Source of the DNA: DASSJF01 sp035280345 | Lineage (GTDB): Bacteria; Sysuimicrobiota; Sysuimicrobiia; Sysuimicrobiales; Segetimicrobiaceae | NCBI GenBank assembly: GCA_035280345.1 | Contig: DATEGA010000197.1 | Coordinates: forward strand, 1-11,470 | Reading direction: 5' to 3' | DNA length: 11,470 bases | In this document: positions 1 to 5,508 of the stretch, one piece after another | Position numbering within the stretch: the stretch's first letter is position 1 | How the letters are laid out: every line of letters begins with the position of its first letter | The notes under the pieces: generated by a model | Databases searched by the model: none | Told to the model about the DNA's origin: nothing | What the model saw: only the letters and a program-made list of their open reading frames with translations | Position numbers and translations under genes: made by a program

Positions 1-498
1 GGCGAAGCCTGCGGCATGGGCGGGGCGGGCGAGGGGACCCGCGACGAACGGCGCTGCCCAGTTTGCGGCGGCCGCCCGCAGCTCTCCTACGTTGCCGCGC
101 CCCCGGAGTCGCTCGCCGCCGGGCCGCGGTCGCTGCTGTGCTCGCGGTGCTCGACCGCGTGGGCGTACCCGCGTCTCACGTGCGCCTCGTGCGGAGAGCA
201 AGATACGGCGAAGATGACCGTGTTGGCCGAAGAGGGAACCTACGAACGGGTGCTCTCCGGCAGCACCGTGCGCGGACTGCGCGGCCGGCCGGATCCCGCT
301 GCGGCGGGCGGTGGGCCCCGTTTTCCGCACCTCCGCATTGACGCATGCACCACCTGCTCGCGCTATCTGGTTTCGGTCGACCTCGGGCGCGATCCGCGCG
401 CGGTGCCCGCGGTCGATGAACTGGCGGCGATCCCGCTCGATCTTCACGCCGCCGATCTCGGCTTCACCAAGGTCGTACCGAACTTGATGGGGGCGTGA
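1..498 (+). CDS. fdhE: FdhE-like formate dehydrogenase accessory protein (5' end outside window)
   Basis: The C-terminal, metal-binding part of FdhE, a cytoplasmic protein needed to make active membrane-bound formate dehydrogenase. Family work links it to iron binding through paired cysteines and to interaction with the catalytic subunit. Visible here are CPVCGGRPQ, CSRCSTAWAYPRLTCASCGE and CTTCSRY, followed by the ending PAVDELAAIPLDLHAADLGFTK, which is typical of the family. There are four CxxC pairs. An ATG at position 16 opens 160 residues, but the frame is open to the left edge (reading GEACG before it), and full FdhE proteins are much longer with a helical N-terminal region. I therefore treat this as a gene cut by the window rather than a short protein. 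It ends 3 bases before the beta-subunit gene, so the two are surely co-transcribed. Family assignment is confident; the true start is unknown. Confidence 0.88.
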   Translation, partial: GEACGMGGAGEGTRDERRCPVCGGRPQLSYVAAPPESLAAGPRSLLCSRCSTAWAYPRLTCASCGEQDTAKMTVLAEEGTYERVLSGSTVRGLRGRPDPAAAGGGPRFPHLRIDACTTCSRYLVSVDLGRDPRAVPAVDELAAIPLDLHAADLGFTKVVPNLMGA

Positions 499-501
499 GC
501 C

Positions 502-1332
502 ATGTCTGAGGCCGTCGGCTTCTTCACCGACTCGAGCGTCTGCATCGGCTGCAAAGCCTGTGAGGTCGCGTGCAAGGAGTGGAACCAGCTCCCGGGCGAC
601 CCGCCGAAGTTCATGGACGGCTACGATAACACCGGGGCGCTGAACGACCAGAACTGGCGCCATGTCCAGTTCATCGAACGGATGGACGACAAGCCGGTTC
701 AGACCGGCAACGGCGCCGCGTGGCTGATGCTTTCCGACGTCTGCAAACACTGCAAACATGCGAGCTGCATGGAGGTCTGCCCGACCGGCGCGATCGTGCG
801 GACCGAGTTCGATACGGTGTTCATCCAACAGGACGTCTGCAACGGGTGCCGCTACTGCATCTCGGCGTGTCCGTTCGGTGTGATCGGGTTCAGCGCGCAG
901 TCCGGCACGGTCCACAAGTGCACGTTTTGCTACGACCGGCTGCAGAACGGGATGTCGCCCGCGTGCGCGCAGGCCTGCCCCACGCAGTCGATCCAGTTCG
1001 GGCCGCTCTCCGAGATGCAGAAGCGGGCGGACGCGCGCCTTGCGGCGCTGCACGACCAAGGGTATTCGCAGGCGCAGCTGTACGGCCGCGACGACAAGGT
1101 TTACGGCGGACTCAACGCGTTCTTCTTGCTCATGGACAAGCCCGAGACGTACGGCCTGCCCAACGAGCGGAACGCCGTGCTGCCGCGCCGGAACAACCCG
1201 TCCGGCTACTTCGGCATGGTCGCCACGGCGCTGCTCGGTGCCGTGGCCGCGGTGGTCGCGTTCCGCGACCGCCGGATGAACGGGGTCGCCGGTGCAAAGA
1301 ACGGCGGCACGGCGGCGGGGAGGACCTCGTGA
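502..1332 (+). CDS. fdhB: Formate dehydrogenase iron-sulfur (beta) subunit with C-terminal membrane anchor
   Basis: A 276-residue electron-transfer subunit that carries electrons from the molybdenum/tungsten catalytic subunit to the membrane subunit. Sixteen cysteines form four [4Fe-4S] ligand sets: CIGCKACEVAC (Cys14, 17, 20, 24), CKHCKHASCMEVCP (Cys81, 84, 89, 93), CNGCRYCISACPFG (Cys113, 116, 119, 123) and CTFC with a later CAQACP (Cys140, 143, 155, 159). This matches the FdnH/HybA/NrfC-like architecture. Near the C-terminus (about residues 233-252) is one hydrophobic helix followed by arginines, like the anchor of FdnH. There is no signal peptide, so export (if any) would be by partnering with a Tat-exported catalytic subunit. 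The start ATG lies just after the fdhE stop, with a G-rich stretch upstream. The last base of the stop is the first base of the next gene's ATG (TGATG). Formate specificity is inferred from fdhE next door; on its own it could serve another molybdoenzyme. Confidence 0.9.
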   Translation: MSEAVGFFTDSSVCIGCKACEVACKEWNQLPGDPPKFMDGYDNTGALNDQNWRHVQFIERMDDKPVQTGNGAAWLMLSDVCKHCKHASCMEVCPTGAIVRTEFDTVFIQQDVCNGCRYCISACPFGVIGFSAQSGTVHKCTFCYDRLQNGMSPACAQACPTQSIQFGPLSEMQKRADARLAALHDQGYSQAQLYGRDDKVYGGLNAFFLLMDKPETYGLPNERNAVLPRRNNPSGYFGMVATALLGAVAAVVAFRDRRMNGVAGAKNGGTAAGRTS

Positions 1333-2189
1333 TGGCGGAACATTTTGTGCGGCCGCCGGAGTGGACGTGGTACGTCCTCGCGTACTTTTTCCTAGGCGGC
1401 ATGACGGGCGGGCTCTACGCGATCGGCGCGATGCTGCGGCTGTGGGGCCGGCCCGCGGACGAGGGGGTCGCCCGCACCGCGTTTCTGTGGGCGTTCCCGA
1501 TCCTGGTGATCTGCCCGATCCTCCTTACGATCGACCTCGGACAGCCGCTGCGTTTCTTCCACATGCTCGTCGCGACGACGCCCGGGGAGGGCGGACTGAT
1601 CTTCCGCTACTGGAGCCCGATGTCGGCCGGCAGCTGGGCGCTGTTGCTCTTCGGCGTCTTTGCGTTCGTGTCGTTTTTGCGCGCGCTCGGGCGGCGGTCC
1701 AATCCGGGTGGCGGGCGGTTGTTCGTCGCGATCGGCGGGCTCCTCGGCCTGTTCGTCGCCTCGTACACGGGCGTGCTGCTCAGCGTCTCGAACCAGCCGC
1801 TCTGGAGCGATACCTGGACGCTCGGCGGCCTTTTCCTTGCCTCGGGCCTCAACGGCGCGGCGGCACTCCTGGTCGTCGTGGCACGGCGGGATGCGGCGCC
1901 GGCGGGTGCGGATGCGCGGCTCCACGCCGCGGAGGGTTACTTCGCCCTGATCGAGCTCATCTGGATCCTGTTGCTTTTCGCCACGCTGGCCGCGGCGGGC
2001 ACGCTCGCGACGGCGCTGCAGGCGCCGTGGATCATCCTGTGGCTGATCGTATTGGTTGGGCTGATTCCGCCGCTCATGACGCTCGGCGGCCGGGACCGGA
2101 TGCGCGGCAGCGCCGCGCTGATCGCACTTCTGGTGCTGGCGGGGGCGCTCGCGCTGCGGGCGGCCATCATCTTCAGCGTCCAGGGCTGA
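1332..2189 (+). CDS. nrfD: NrfD/PsrC-type membrane subunit (formate dehydrogenase gamma-like)
   Basis: An integral membrane protein of 285 residues and about eight hydrophobic helices (roughly residues 12-36, 47-68, 98-117, 130-152, 160-183, 203-223, 229-250, 258-280). That is the size and topology of the NrfD/polysulfide reductase PsrC family, which exchanges electrons with menaquinone without haem. The N-terminal WTWYVLAYFFLGGMTGGLY and the internal SNQPLWSDTWTLGGLFLASG are characteristic. The ATG overlaps the stop of the iron-sulfur subunit by one base, so translation is coupled and the two proteins should form a membrane module. With fdhE upstream, the best reading is the quinone-reducing subunit of a formate dehydrogenase. 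It uses NrfD in place of the dihaem cytochrome b (FdnI) of E. coli. Histidines that could bind haem are few (His4 and one in the FFHML segment), which fits a haem-free subunit. Family confident; partner substrate inferred. Confidence 0.88.
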   Translation: MAEHFVRPPEWTWYVLAYFFLGGMTGGLYAIGAMLRLWGRPADEGVARTAFLWAFPILVICPILLTIDLGQPLRFFHMLVATTPGEGGLIFRYWSPMSAGSWALLLFGVFAFVSFLRALGRRSNPGGGRLFVAIGGLLGLFVASYTGVLLSVSNQPLWSDTWTLGGLFLASGLNGAAALLVVVARRDAAPAGADARLHAAEGYFALIELIWILLLFATLAAAGTLATALQAPWIILWLIVLVGLIPPLMTLGGRDRMRGSAALIALLVLAGALALRAAIIFSVQG

Positions 2190-2211
2190 CGCGACCGCGG
2201 CCGGCGTCCGG

Positions 2212-3009
2212 ATCGGCGTCATCGCCGACATTCACTGCGGCCCGGATCGGGACGTCCTGCCAGGCAGCCGTGTCCCCACGCTGCTCGACGGCTTCGTCGG
2301 CGCCATGCGTGCCGCGCGACCAGCTTGCATCGTCGACCTCGGCGACCGCATCAACAGCGTGGCGGCCGGCCAGGACGCGGTGCGTGAGCGATATGTACGG
2401 CGGCGCCTCGAGGAAGCCGGCGTACCGGTATATTACGTGCTCGGCAATACCGATGTGGAGCGCCTCCCCAAGCACGAAGCACTCGCCGCGATCAAGAAAG
2501 GCTGGCCGGCTGAGACCGTCGATCTGGATGGGGTCCGGCTCGTCCTTCTCGATACGCTCGACCCGCCGGTCCAGGAGGTCGGCGGGGCGATCGATACGGC
2601 GCAGCTGGAGTGGCTAAGGGCCGTGCTGGTCGAGCAGCCCGGACCCTGCCTCATCTTTGGGCACCATCCGCTCGATGAGCCCGCACTTGAGGGTCACCAC
2701 TACTTTGCCGGCCGTCCGTCGATCGCGGCCGTTCAGAACGCCACCGAGGTGCGCGCGGCGATCGAGGGGACCCTAGAGGTCGCCGCGGTCTTCTCCGGGC
2801 ACCTCCACAGGACCAGCGCTACGACGATCAGCGGGATTCCCTATGTGACCGTCGGCTCACTGGTCGACACGGCGTATACGGGCGGCGAGCCGGCCGGAGC
2901 TTACGCGATCGTGACCGTCGGAGCCGATGCGGTCGAGGTGCACGTGGCCGGCCGGGCCCCGGGTGCGTTCCGGTTCCCGCGGCGCCCCTCGGTTACGACT
3001 CGGCGGTGA
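2212..3009 (+). CDS. Calcineurin-like metallophosphoesterase, start codon unclear
   Basis: A dinuclear-metal phosphoesterase of the calcineurin-like superfamily; substrate not predictable. All signature motifs can be read in one frame: ADIHCG (Asp at 2227, His at 2233), DLGDR (Asp at 2344), LGNTD (Asn at 2446, Asp at 2452), GHHP (His at 2662) and GHLH (His at 2800 and 2806). The first ATG, GTG or TTG in this frame is the ATG at 2305, giving 234 residues, but that start would remove the DxH motif that supplies two metal ligands. Going upstream, the frame reads TAAGVRIGVIADIHCG, then runs into an in-frame stop at 2119-2121 with no ATG, GTG, TTG or CTG between. The coordinate 2212 marks the ATC just before the first beta strand and is a homology-based boundary, not a proven start. 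Options are a rare start codon (ATC), a sequence error or mutation, or a frameshift from the preceding gene. The 3' end overlaps the opposing OsmC-like gene by 17 bases. Confidence 0.8.
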   Translation: MGVIADIHCGPDRDVLPGSRVPTLLDGFVGAMRAARPACIVDLGDRINSVAAGQDAVRERYVRRRLEEAGVPVYYVLGNTDVERLPKHEALAAIKKGWPAETVDLDGVRLVLLDTLDPPVQEVGGAIDTAQLEWLRAVLVEQPGPCLIFGHHPLDEPALEGHHYFAGRPSIAAVQNATEVRAAIEGTLEVAAVFSGHLHRTSATTISGIPYVTVGSLVDTAYTGGEPAGAYAIVTVGADAVEVHVAGRAPGAFRFPRRPSVTTRR

Positions 3010-3412
3010 TCCGCCAAGTATAGGTCAGTACGGCGCTTGCGCGCAGCATCGCGGATACCGAGCAGTACTTCGTTTGACTTAGTTCGACTGCGCGGCTCAC
3101 CTGATCGGGCGTGAGGCCGGCACCGCGGAAGATGTACTCGAGCCGGACGCGCGTGAAGATCCGCGGATGTTCGTCGCGCCGGTCGCCCGACACGCGAATC
3201 TCGAGCCCCGCGAAGGGCGCGCGCATCTTGCCGAGGACGGAGACGACGTCCATCCCCGTGCAGCCTGCGAGCGCGAGCAGCAGCGTCTCCATGGGCGACG
3301 GTCCCTCGCCGGTGCCGCCGTGCTCAGAGCGGGCGTCGAGCGTGAGCTTCCCGCCGGACTCCGCGACTCCCCCGAACCGCATCCCGCCTTCCCACCGCAG
3401 CGTGGCGTTCAT
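2993..3412 (-). CDS. OsmC/YhfA-family thiol peroxidase-like protein
   Basis: A small cytoplasmic protein of 139 residues in the OsmC/Ohr superfamily, which reduces organic hydroperoxides through two cysteines. Both are present: Cys51 in LALAGCTGMDV and Cys117 in KYCSVSAML, with the family's typical helix around the first and QTKYC before the second. The N-terminal strand pattern (LRWEGGMRFGG...) matches the YhfA-like branch more than Ohr. The frame stays open upstream to an ATG at 3526, but the ATG at 3412-3410 is preferred: it has AAGGGAGG at 3428-3421 with an 8-base gap, and it begins exactly where family similarity begins. The stop overlaps the end of the metallophosphoesterase on the other strand. 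The gene is divergent from the adenosine kinase-like gene across 134 bases, in which I see no convincing promoter. Family sure; exact peroxide substrate unknown. Confidence 0.9.
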   Translation of the reverse strand: MNATLRWEGGMRFGGVAESGGKLTLDARSEHGGTGEGPSPMETLLLALAGCTGMDVVSVLGKMRAPFAGLEIRVSGDRRDEHPRIFTRVRLEYIFRGAGLTPDQVSRAVELSQTKYCSVSAMLRASAVLTYTWRITAES

Positions 3413-3420
3413 CCCAGGTG

Positions 3421-3428
3421 CCTCCCTT
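3421..3428 (-). promoter_or_regulatory. Ribosome binding site deciding the OsmC-like start
   Basis: On the minus strand this reads AAGGGAGG, eight bases before the ATG at 3412-3410. The competing upstream ATG at 3526 would add 38 residues rich in Arg and Ser that do not look like the family, so this site supports the shorter 139-residue protein. Confidence 0.75.
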
Positions 3429-3546
3429 CGATGGTCCGGTGGGACACTTCGACGGCGCCGCACCGCCACCCAGGAATGCTGCTCCAAACGGGTGAAGCAC
3501 AACGGCGCAGCAGACCGGCCCGGCATGGGCGCCCGGAGGCAGCGAT

Positions 3547-4029
3547 ATGGAAACGCACCTGGTCCGGGTGGAGAACCCGGACGCGCTCAATGTCATCGTC
3601 GGCCAGTCACATTTCATCAAGACGGCGGACGACCTGCATGAAGCGTTGGTCGGCGCCGTGCCCGGCATCCGCTTTGGTCTCGCTTTCTGCGAGGCGAGCG
3701 GGCCGCGCCTCATCCGGACAAGCGGCACGGCACAGCCGCTCGTCGACCTTGCGACCCGCGCGGCAAACGCGCTCGGGTGCGGACACGTGTTCGTCATTTT
3801 CCTGGACGGGACGTTCCCGATCAACGTGCTCGGCGCGATCCGGCAGGTCCCCGAGGTCTGCCGGATCTTCTGCGCGACGGCCAACCCGCTCGAGGTGGTC
3901 GTAGCCGAGTCGGAGCAAGGGCGCGGCGTCCTCGGCGTGATCGACGGCCAGCCGCCGCTCGGCGTCGAGGGGGCGGATGACGTTCGAGTTCGGCGTGACC
4001 TTCTCCGGAAATTCGGCTACAAACTGTGA
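3547..4029 (+). CDS. Adenosine-specific kinase (PF04008/DUF355 family)
   Basis: A 160-residue protein closely matching the adenosine-specific kinase family known from archaea and scattered, often thermophilic, bacteria. Recognisable family segments are SHFIKTADDLHEALV, VPGIRFGLAFCEASG, RLIRTSG, GCGHVFVIFLDGTFPINV, VPEVCRIFCATANPLEVVVAE, QGRGVLGVIDG and the C-terminal LLRKFGYKL. Full length for the family, no signal peptide, no membrane helix, so cytoplasmic. The name comes from adenosine binding and crystal structures of an archaeal member; the physiological role in bacteria is not well established. GGAGG at 3535-3539 sits 7 bases before the ATG. The stop TGA overlaps the GTG start of rpiA by the sequence GTGA, so the two are translationally coupled. 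That suggests handling of adenosine and the ribose phosphate derived from it. Confidence 0.87.
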   Translation: METHLVRVENPDALNVIVGQSHFIKTADDLHEALVGAVPGIRFGLAFCEASGPRLIRTSGTAQPLVDLATRAANALGCGHVFVIFLDGTFPINVLGAIRQVPEVCRIFCATANPLEVVVAESEQGRGVLGVIDGQPPLGVEGADDVRVRRDLLRKFGYKL

Positions 4030-4727
4030 GCGGGGACGGCCGGGACCGGGAATCCCTGGACCAGTACAAGCGCGACGCCGCCCTTGCCGCGGTCGCGGCG
4101 GAAGTTCGTGACGGCATGTTTGTGGGGCTTGGCTCCGGGTCCACCGCCGCCTACGCCGTGCAGGAAATCGGCCGGCGGATCCGGGAGGACCGGTGGCACA
4201 TCCGGGGCGTCCCGACCTCCGAACGCACGGCCGTCCTGGCCCGCGAGGCGGGGATCCCGTTGGTCCCGCTTGACGGCGCACCAGACGTCGTGATCGACGG
4301 GGCGGATCAGATCGACCCGGGGCTCGCCATCGTCAAAGGCGGCGGGGGCGCCCACGCCCGGGAGAAAATCGTGGCGTCGGCGTCCAAGCGGGTCGTTATC
4401 ATCGCGGATTACACCAAAGCGGTGGCTCGCCTCACCGGGCCGGTCCCGCTGGAAGTCCTGCCGTTTGCCGTCCAATGGATCCCGCGCGCGCTCGCCGCGC
4501 GGGTCCCGCGCAGCGAGACGCGTCTGCGGATGTACGAGGGGCGGCCGTTTGCCACGGACAACGGCAATGCCGTCATCGAACTCGTGTGCGGAGGGATCGA
4601 CGACCCGGTCGAGCTCGCGGCCGCGTTGGATGCGATTCCGGGCGTCGTCGAGCACGGGCTGTTCATCGGGATCGCGAGCATAGTGTACTTTGCGGGACCG
4701 GAGGGGATAAAAGTAGCGAGAATTTAG
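4026..4727 (+). CDS. rpiA: Ribose-5-phosphate isomerase A
   Basis: Interconverts ribose-5-phosphate and ribulose-5-phosphate in the non-oxidative pentose phosphate pathway. 233 residues, close to the usual RpiA length. Visible motifs are the phosphate-binding loop GLGSGSTA (residues 34-41), PTSERT (63-68), the acidic catalytic stretch DGADQID (Asp91 and Asp94), KGGGGAHAREKIVA (Lys104 and the catalytic-base Glu113) and TDNGNAVIE. Residues align with E. coli Asp81, Asp84, Lys94 and Glu103 with a constant offset of ten. One oddity is Gln95 where most members have Glu (DGADE). The start is GTG at 4026, overlapping the stop of the kinase-like gene by four bases; a later in-frame start would cut into the helix before the phosphate loop. 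The coupling implies equal expression with the kinase, consistent with ribose recovered from nucleosides entering the pentose phosphate pool. Confidence 0.95.
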   Translation: MSGDGRDRESLDQYKRDAALAAVAAEVRDGMFVGLGSGSTAAYAVQEIGRRIREDRWHIRGVPTSERTAVLAREAGIPLVPLDGAPDVVIDGADQIDPGLAIVKGGGGAHAREKIVASASKRVVIIADYTKAVARLTGPVPLEVLPFAVQWIPRALAARVPRSETRLRMYEGRPFATDNGNAVIELVCGGIDDPVELAAALDAIPGVVEHGLFIGIASIVYFAGPEGIKVARI

Positions 4728-4739
4728 CCGCGGCCATGT

Positions 4740-4769
4740 TTGACTTTAACACGGCCCTGGGAAGATATT
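4740..4769 (+). promoter_or_regulatory. Sigma70-like promoter for the CBM48 gene
   Basis: TTGACT (4740-4745), an 18-base spacer, then GATATT (4764-4769): five of six and four of six matches to the consensus. It lies 12 bases after the rpiA stop and about 34 bases before the preferred ATG at 4803. The AT-rich patch stands out in GC-rich surroundings. A-T-rich hexamers can arise by chance, but position and spacing are right. Confidence 0.5.
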
Positions 4770-4802
4770 GTGAGAAGGGATCCTCCCTGGGACGGTGACC
4801 CC

Positions 4803-5111
4803 ATGGCTACATTGGTTCCCGTAACGTTTCGGTTTCCCGCTCGATTGATGCCCACGGCCCGGACTGTCTCGGTGGTCGGCTCGTTCAACGGTTGGAATCC
4901 TGTCGTCCATCGGCTCCAGAAAACGGCCAACGACGAATGGGCGGTCACAGTCTACCTCACGCCCGGACGCGCGGTGTACTGCTTCTCGGTCGACGGCGTC
5001 ATGTGGCTCGATCCGGCGGACGAAGGCCGGGTCCCGAACGGATGGGGCTCGGAATATTCGGTGCGCCACGTGGCATCTGCGGCGTTCTTCGCGGTAGCGC
5101 AGCCGGCGTAG
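4803..5111 (+). CDS. Stand-alone CBM48 / AMPK-type glycogen-binding domain protein
   Basis: A 102-residue protein consisting of little more than one early-set (immunoglobulin-like) carbohydrate-binding domain of the CBM48/AMPK-beta type, which normally sits at the N-terminus of branching and debranching enzymes and binds alpha-glucans. Diagnostic segments are VSVVGSFNGWNP (residues 22-33), DEWAVTVYLTPG (44-55), YCFSVDGVMWLDP (59-71) and the closing GWGSEYSVRHV. Trp31 and Trp46 are the kind of aromatic residues used for sugar stacking. No catalytic domain, signal peptide or membrane helix. The frame is open back to a TTG at 4740 and a GTG at 4770, but the ATG at 4803 starts just before the domain and lies downstream of a likely promoter, so I prefer it. 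The ribosome site is weak. Such orphan domains are annotated as isoamylase early-set proteins; role may be targeting or sensing of glycogen, which is inference. Confidence 0.82.
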   Translation: MATLVPVTFRFPARLMPTARTVSVVGSFNGWNPVVHRLQKTANDEWAVTVYLTPGRAVYCFSVDGVMWLDPADEGRVPNGWGSEYSVRHVASAAFFAVAQPA

Positions 5112-5132
5112 CGGCCCTCGGCCGAAATCATT

Positions 5133-5168
5133 GAGCCGGCGTCCCGTCGGGACGCCGGCTCGGGTTTT
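5133..5168 (+). terminator. Intrinsic terminator after the CBM48 gene
   Basis: Perfect 13-base inverted repeat GAGCCGGCGTCCC (5133-5145) and GGGACGCCGGCTC (5149-5161) with a three-base loop, followed by GGG and TTTT (5165-5168). It begins 21 bases after the CBM48 stop. The T run is short, but the stem is very strong. On the other strand it sits just past the end of the convergent small membrane protein gene and is followed by TGATTTCGGC, so it may work weakly in that direction too. Confidence 0.82.
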
Positions 5169-5194
5169 GTGGGTTCGCGGCTGCCGGCCGGCGG

Positions 5195-5377
5195 TTAGAA
5201 GGCGAGCCAGTACAGCAGCGGAATAGCGAGGAGGCCGTAGCCGAAGGCAAGGAAAGATCCCGCGATCAGGTGCTGCACCTCGTCAGTCACGCGCAGCACG
5301 CGAAGCGTCAGGGCGGTCAGCGGCAGCCCCCAGGCCAGCATGACGGCCGCAGCCAGTGCGACATGCGTCGGCGACAT
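5195..5377 (-). CDS. Small two-helix membrane protein, unrecognised
   Basis: A 60-residue hydrophobic protein that I do not recognise. It has two likely membrane helices (about residues 5-28 and 38-58) joined by a short loop RVTDEVQH with mixed charge, and ends LLYWLAF. There is no cysteine and no obvious metal motif, only His5, His36 and Met1/Met13. The start is taken at 5377 because GGGGGGAG at 5391-5384 lies six bases upstream; the frame extends to an ATG at 5416 that has no ribosome site. It is convergent with the CBM48 gene across a strong hairpin and divergent from csoR. The divergent position could mean a link to copper control, but no evidence shows that. Good ribosome site and clean membrane pattern make it probably real. 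Confidence 0.6.
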   Translation of the reverse strand: MSPTHVALAAAVMLAWGLPLTALTLRVLRVTDEVQHLIAGSFLAFGYGLLAIPLLYWLAF

Positions 5378-5414
5378 CCGGTTCTCCCCCCGAACAGCAC
5401 CCAGCGTCGGCGTC

Positions 5415-5423
5415 ATGTTAGCA
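5415..5423 (-). promoter_or_regulatory. Possible extended -10 element for the small membrane protein
   Basis: Read on the minus strand this is TGCTAACAT, an extended -10 pattern (TGn followed by TAnnnT). It would start transcription about 30 bases before the ATG at 5377. No good -35 is visible, so this is tentative. Confidence 0.3.
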
Positions 5424-5442
5424 CAAAAGCCGACGGAGCGTA

Positions 5443-5471
5443 TTGACGGCGCCCCGCCGCGGTTCTATGGT
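5443..5471 (+). promoter_or_regulatory. Sigma70-like promoter of the csoR-copA-copZ operon
   Basis: TTGACG (5443-5448), a 17-base spacer and TATGGT (5466-5471). This is a close consensus match with the ideal spacing, about 37 bases before the csoR GTG. The -10 element runs directly into the proposed CsoR operator, as expected for a repressor that blocks polymerase. Confidence 0.65.
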
Positions 5472-5501
5472 AGGGATACCCCCCCTACGGGGGGAGGGAG
5501 G
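5469..5501 (+). promoter_or_regulatory. Putative CsoR operator (C-tract/G-tract inverted repeat)
   Basis: A run of seven C (5479-5485), TAC, then six G (5489-5494), flanked on the left by GGTA-GGGA-TACC (5469-5480) and on the right by AGGGAGGTA. CsoR/RcnR-family repressors bind GC-tract inverted repeats with TA flanks, for example the TACCCTACGGGGGTA type seen in front of copZA in Bacillus. The element overlaps the -10, the predicted start of transcription and the csoR ribosome site GGGAGG (5496-5501), so binding would shut off the whole operon. Identified by pattern and position, not by experiment. Confidence 0.65.
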
Positions 5502-5508
5502 TACTTCC

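Noticed and set aside
720..1331. Upstream extension of the NrfD frame to an ATG at 720 (489 codons in all)
   Set aside because: The part before 1332 overlaps the four-cluster ferredoxin gene in another frame and is Arg-rich with no domain. The NrfD family begins at the ATG at 1332.
2181..2205. Programmed +1 frameshift fusing NrfD to the phosphoesterase as a firm feature
   Set aside because: The GGC-TGA-C context is suggestive, but there is no slippery codon and no convincing internal ribosome-binding stimulator. Kept only as one option in the finding on the missing start.
3413..3526. N-terminal extension of the OsmC-like protein to the ATG at 3526
   Set aside because: The shorter start has a strong ribosome site at the right distance, and the extra residues do not resemble the family.
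5443..5508. TTG at 5443 as the csoR start
   Set aside because: It is part of the TTGACG -35 element and translation would run through the operator; the GTG at 5509 has GGGAGG seven bases upstream.
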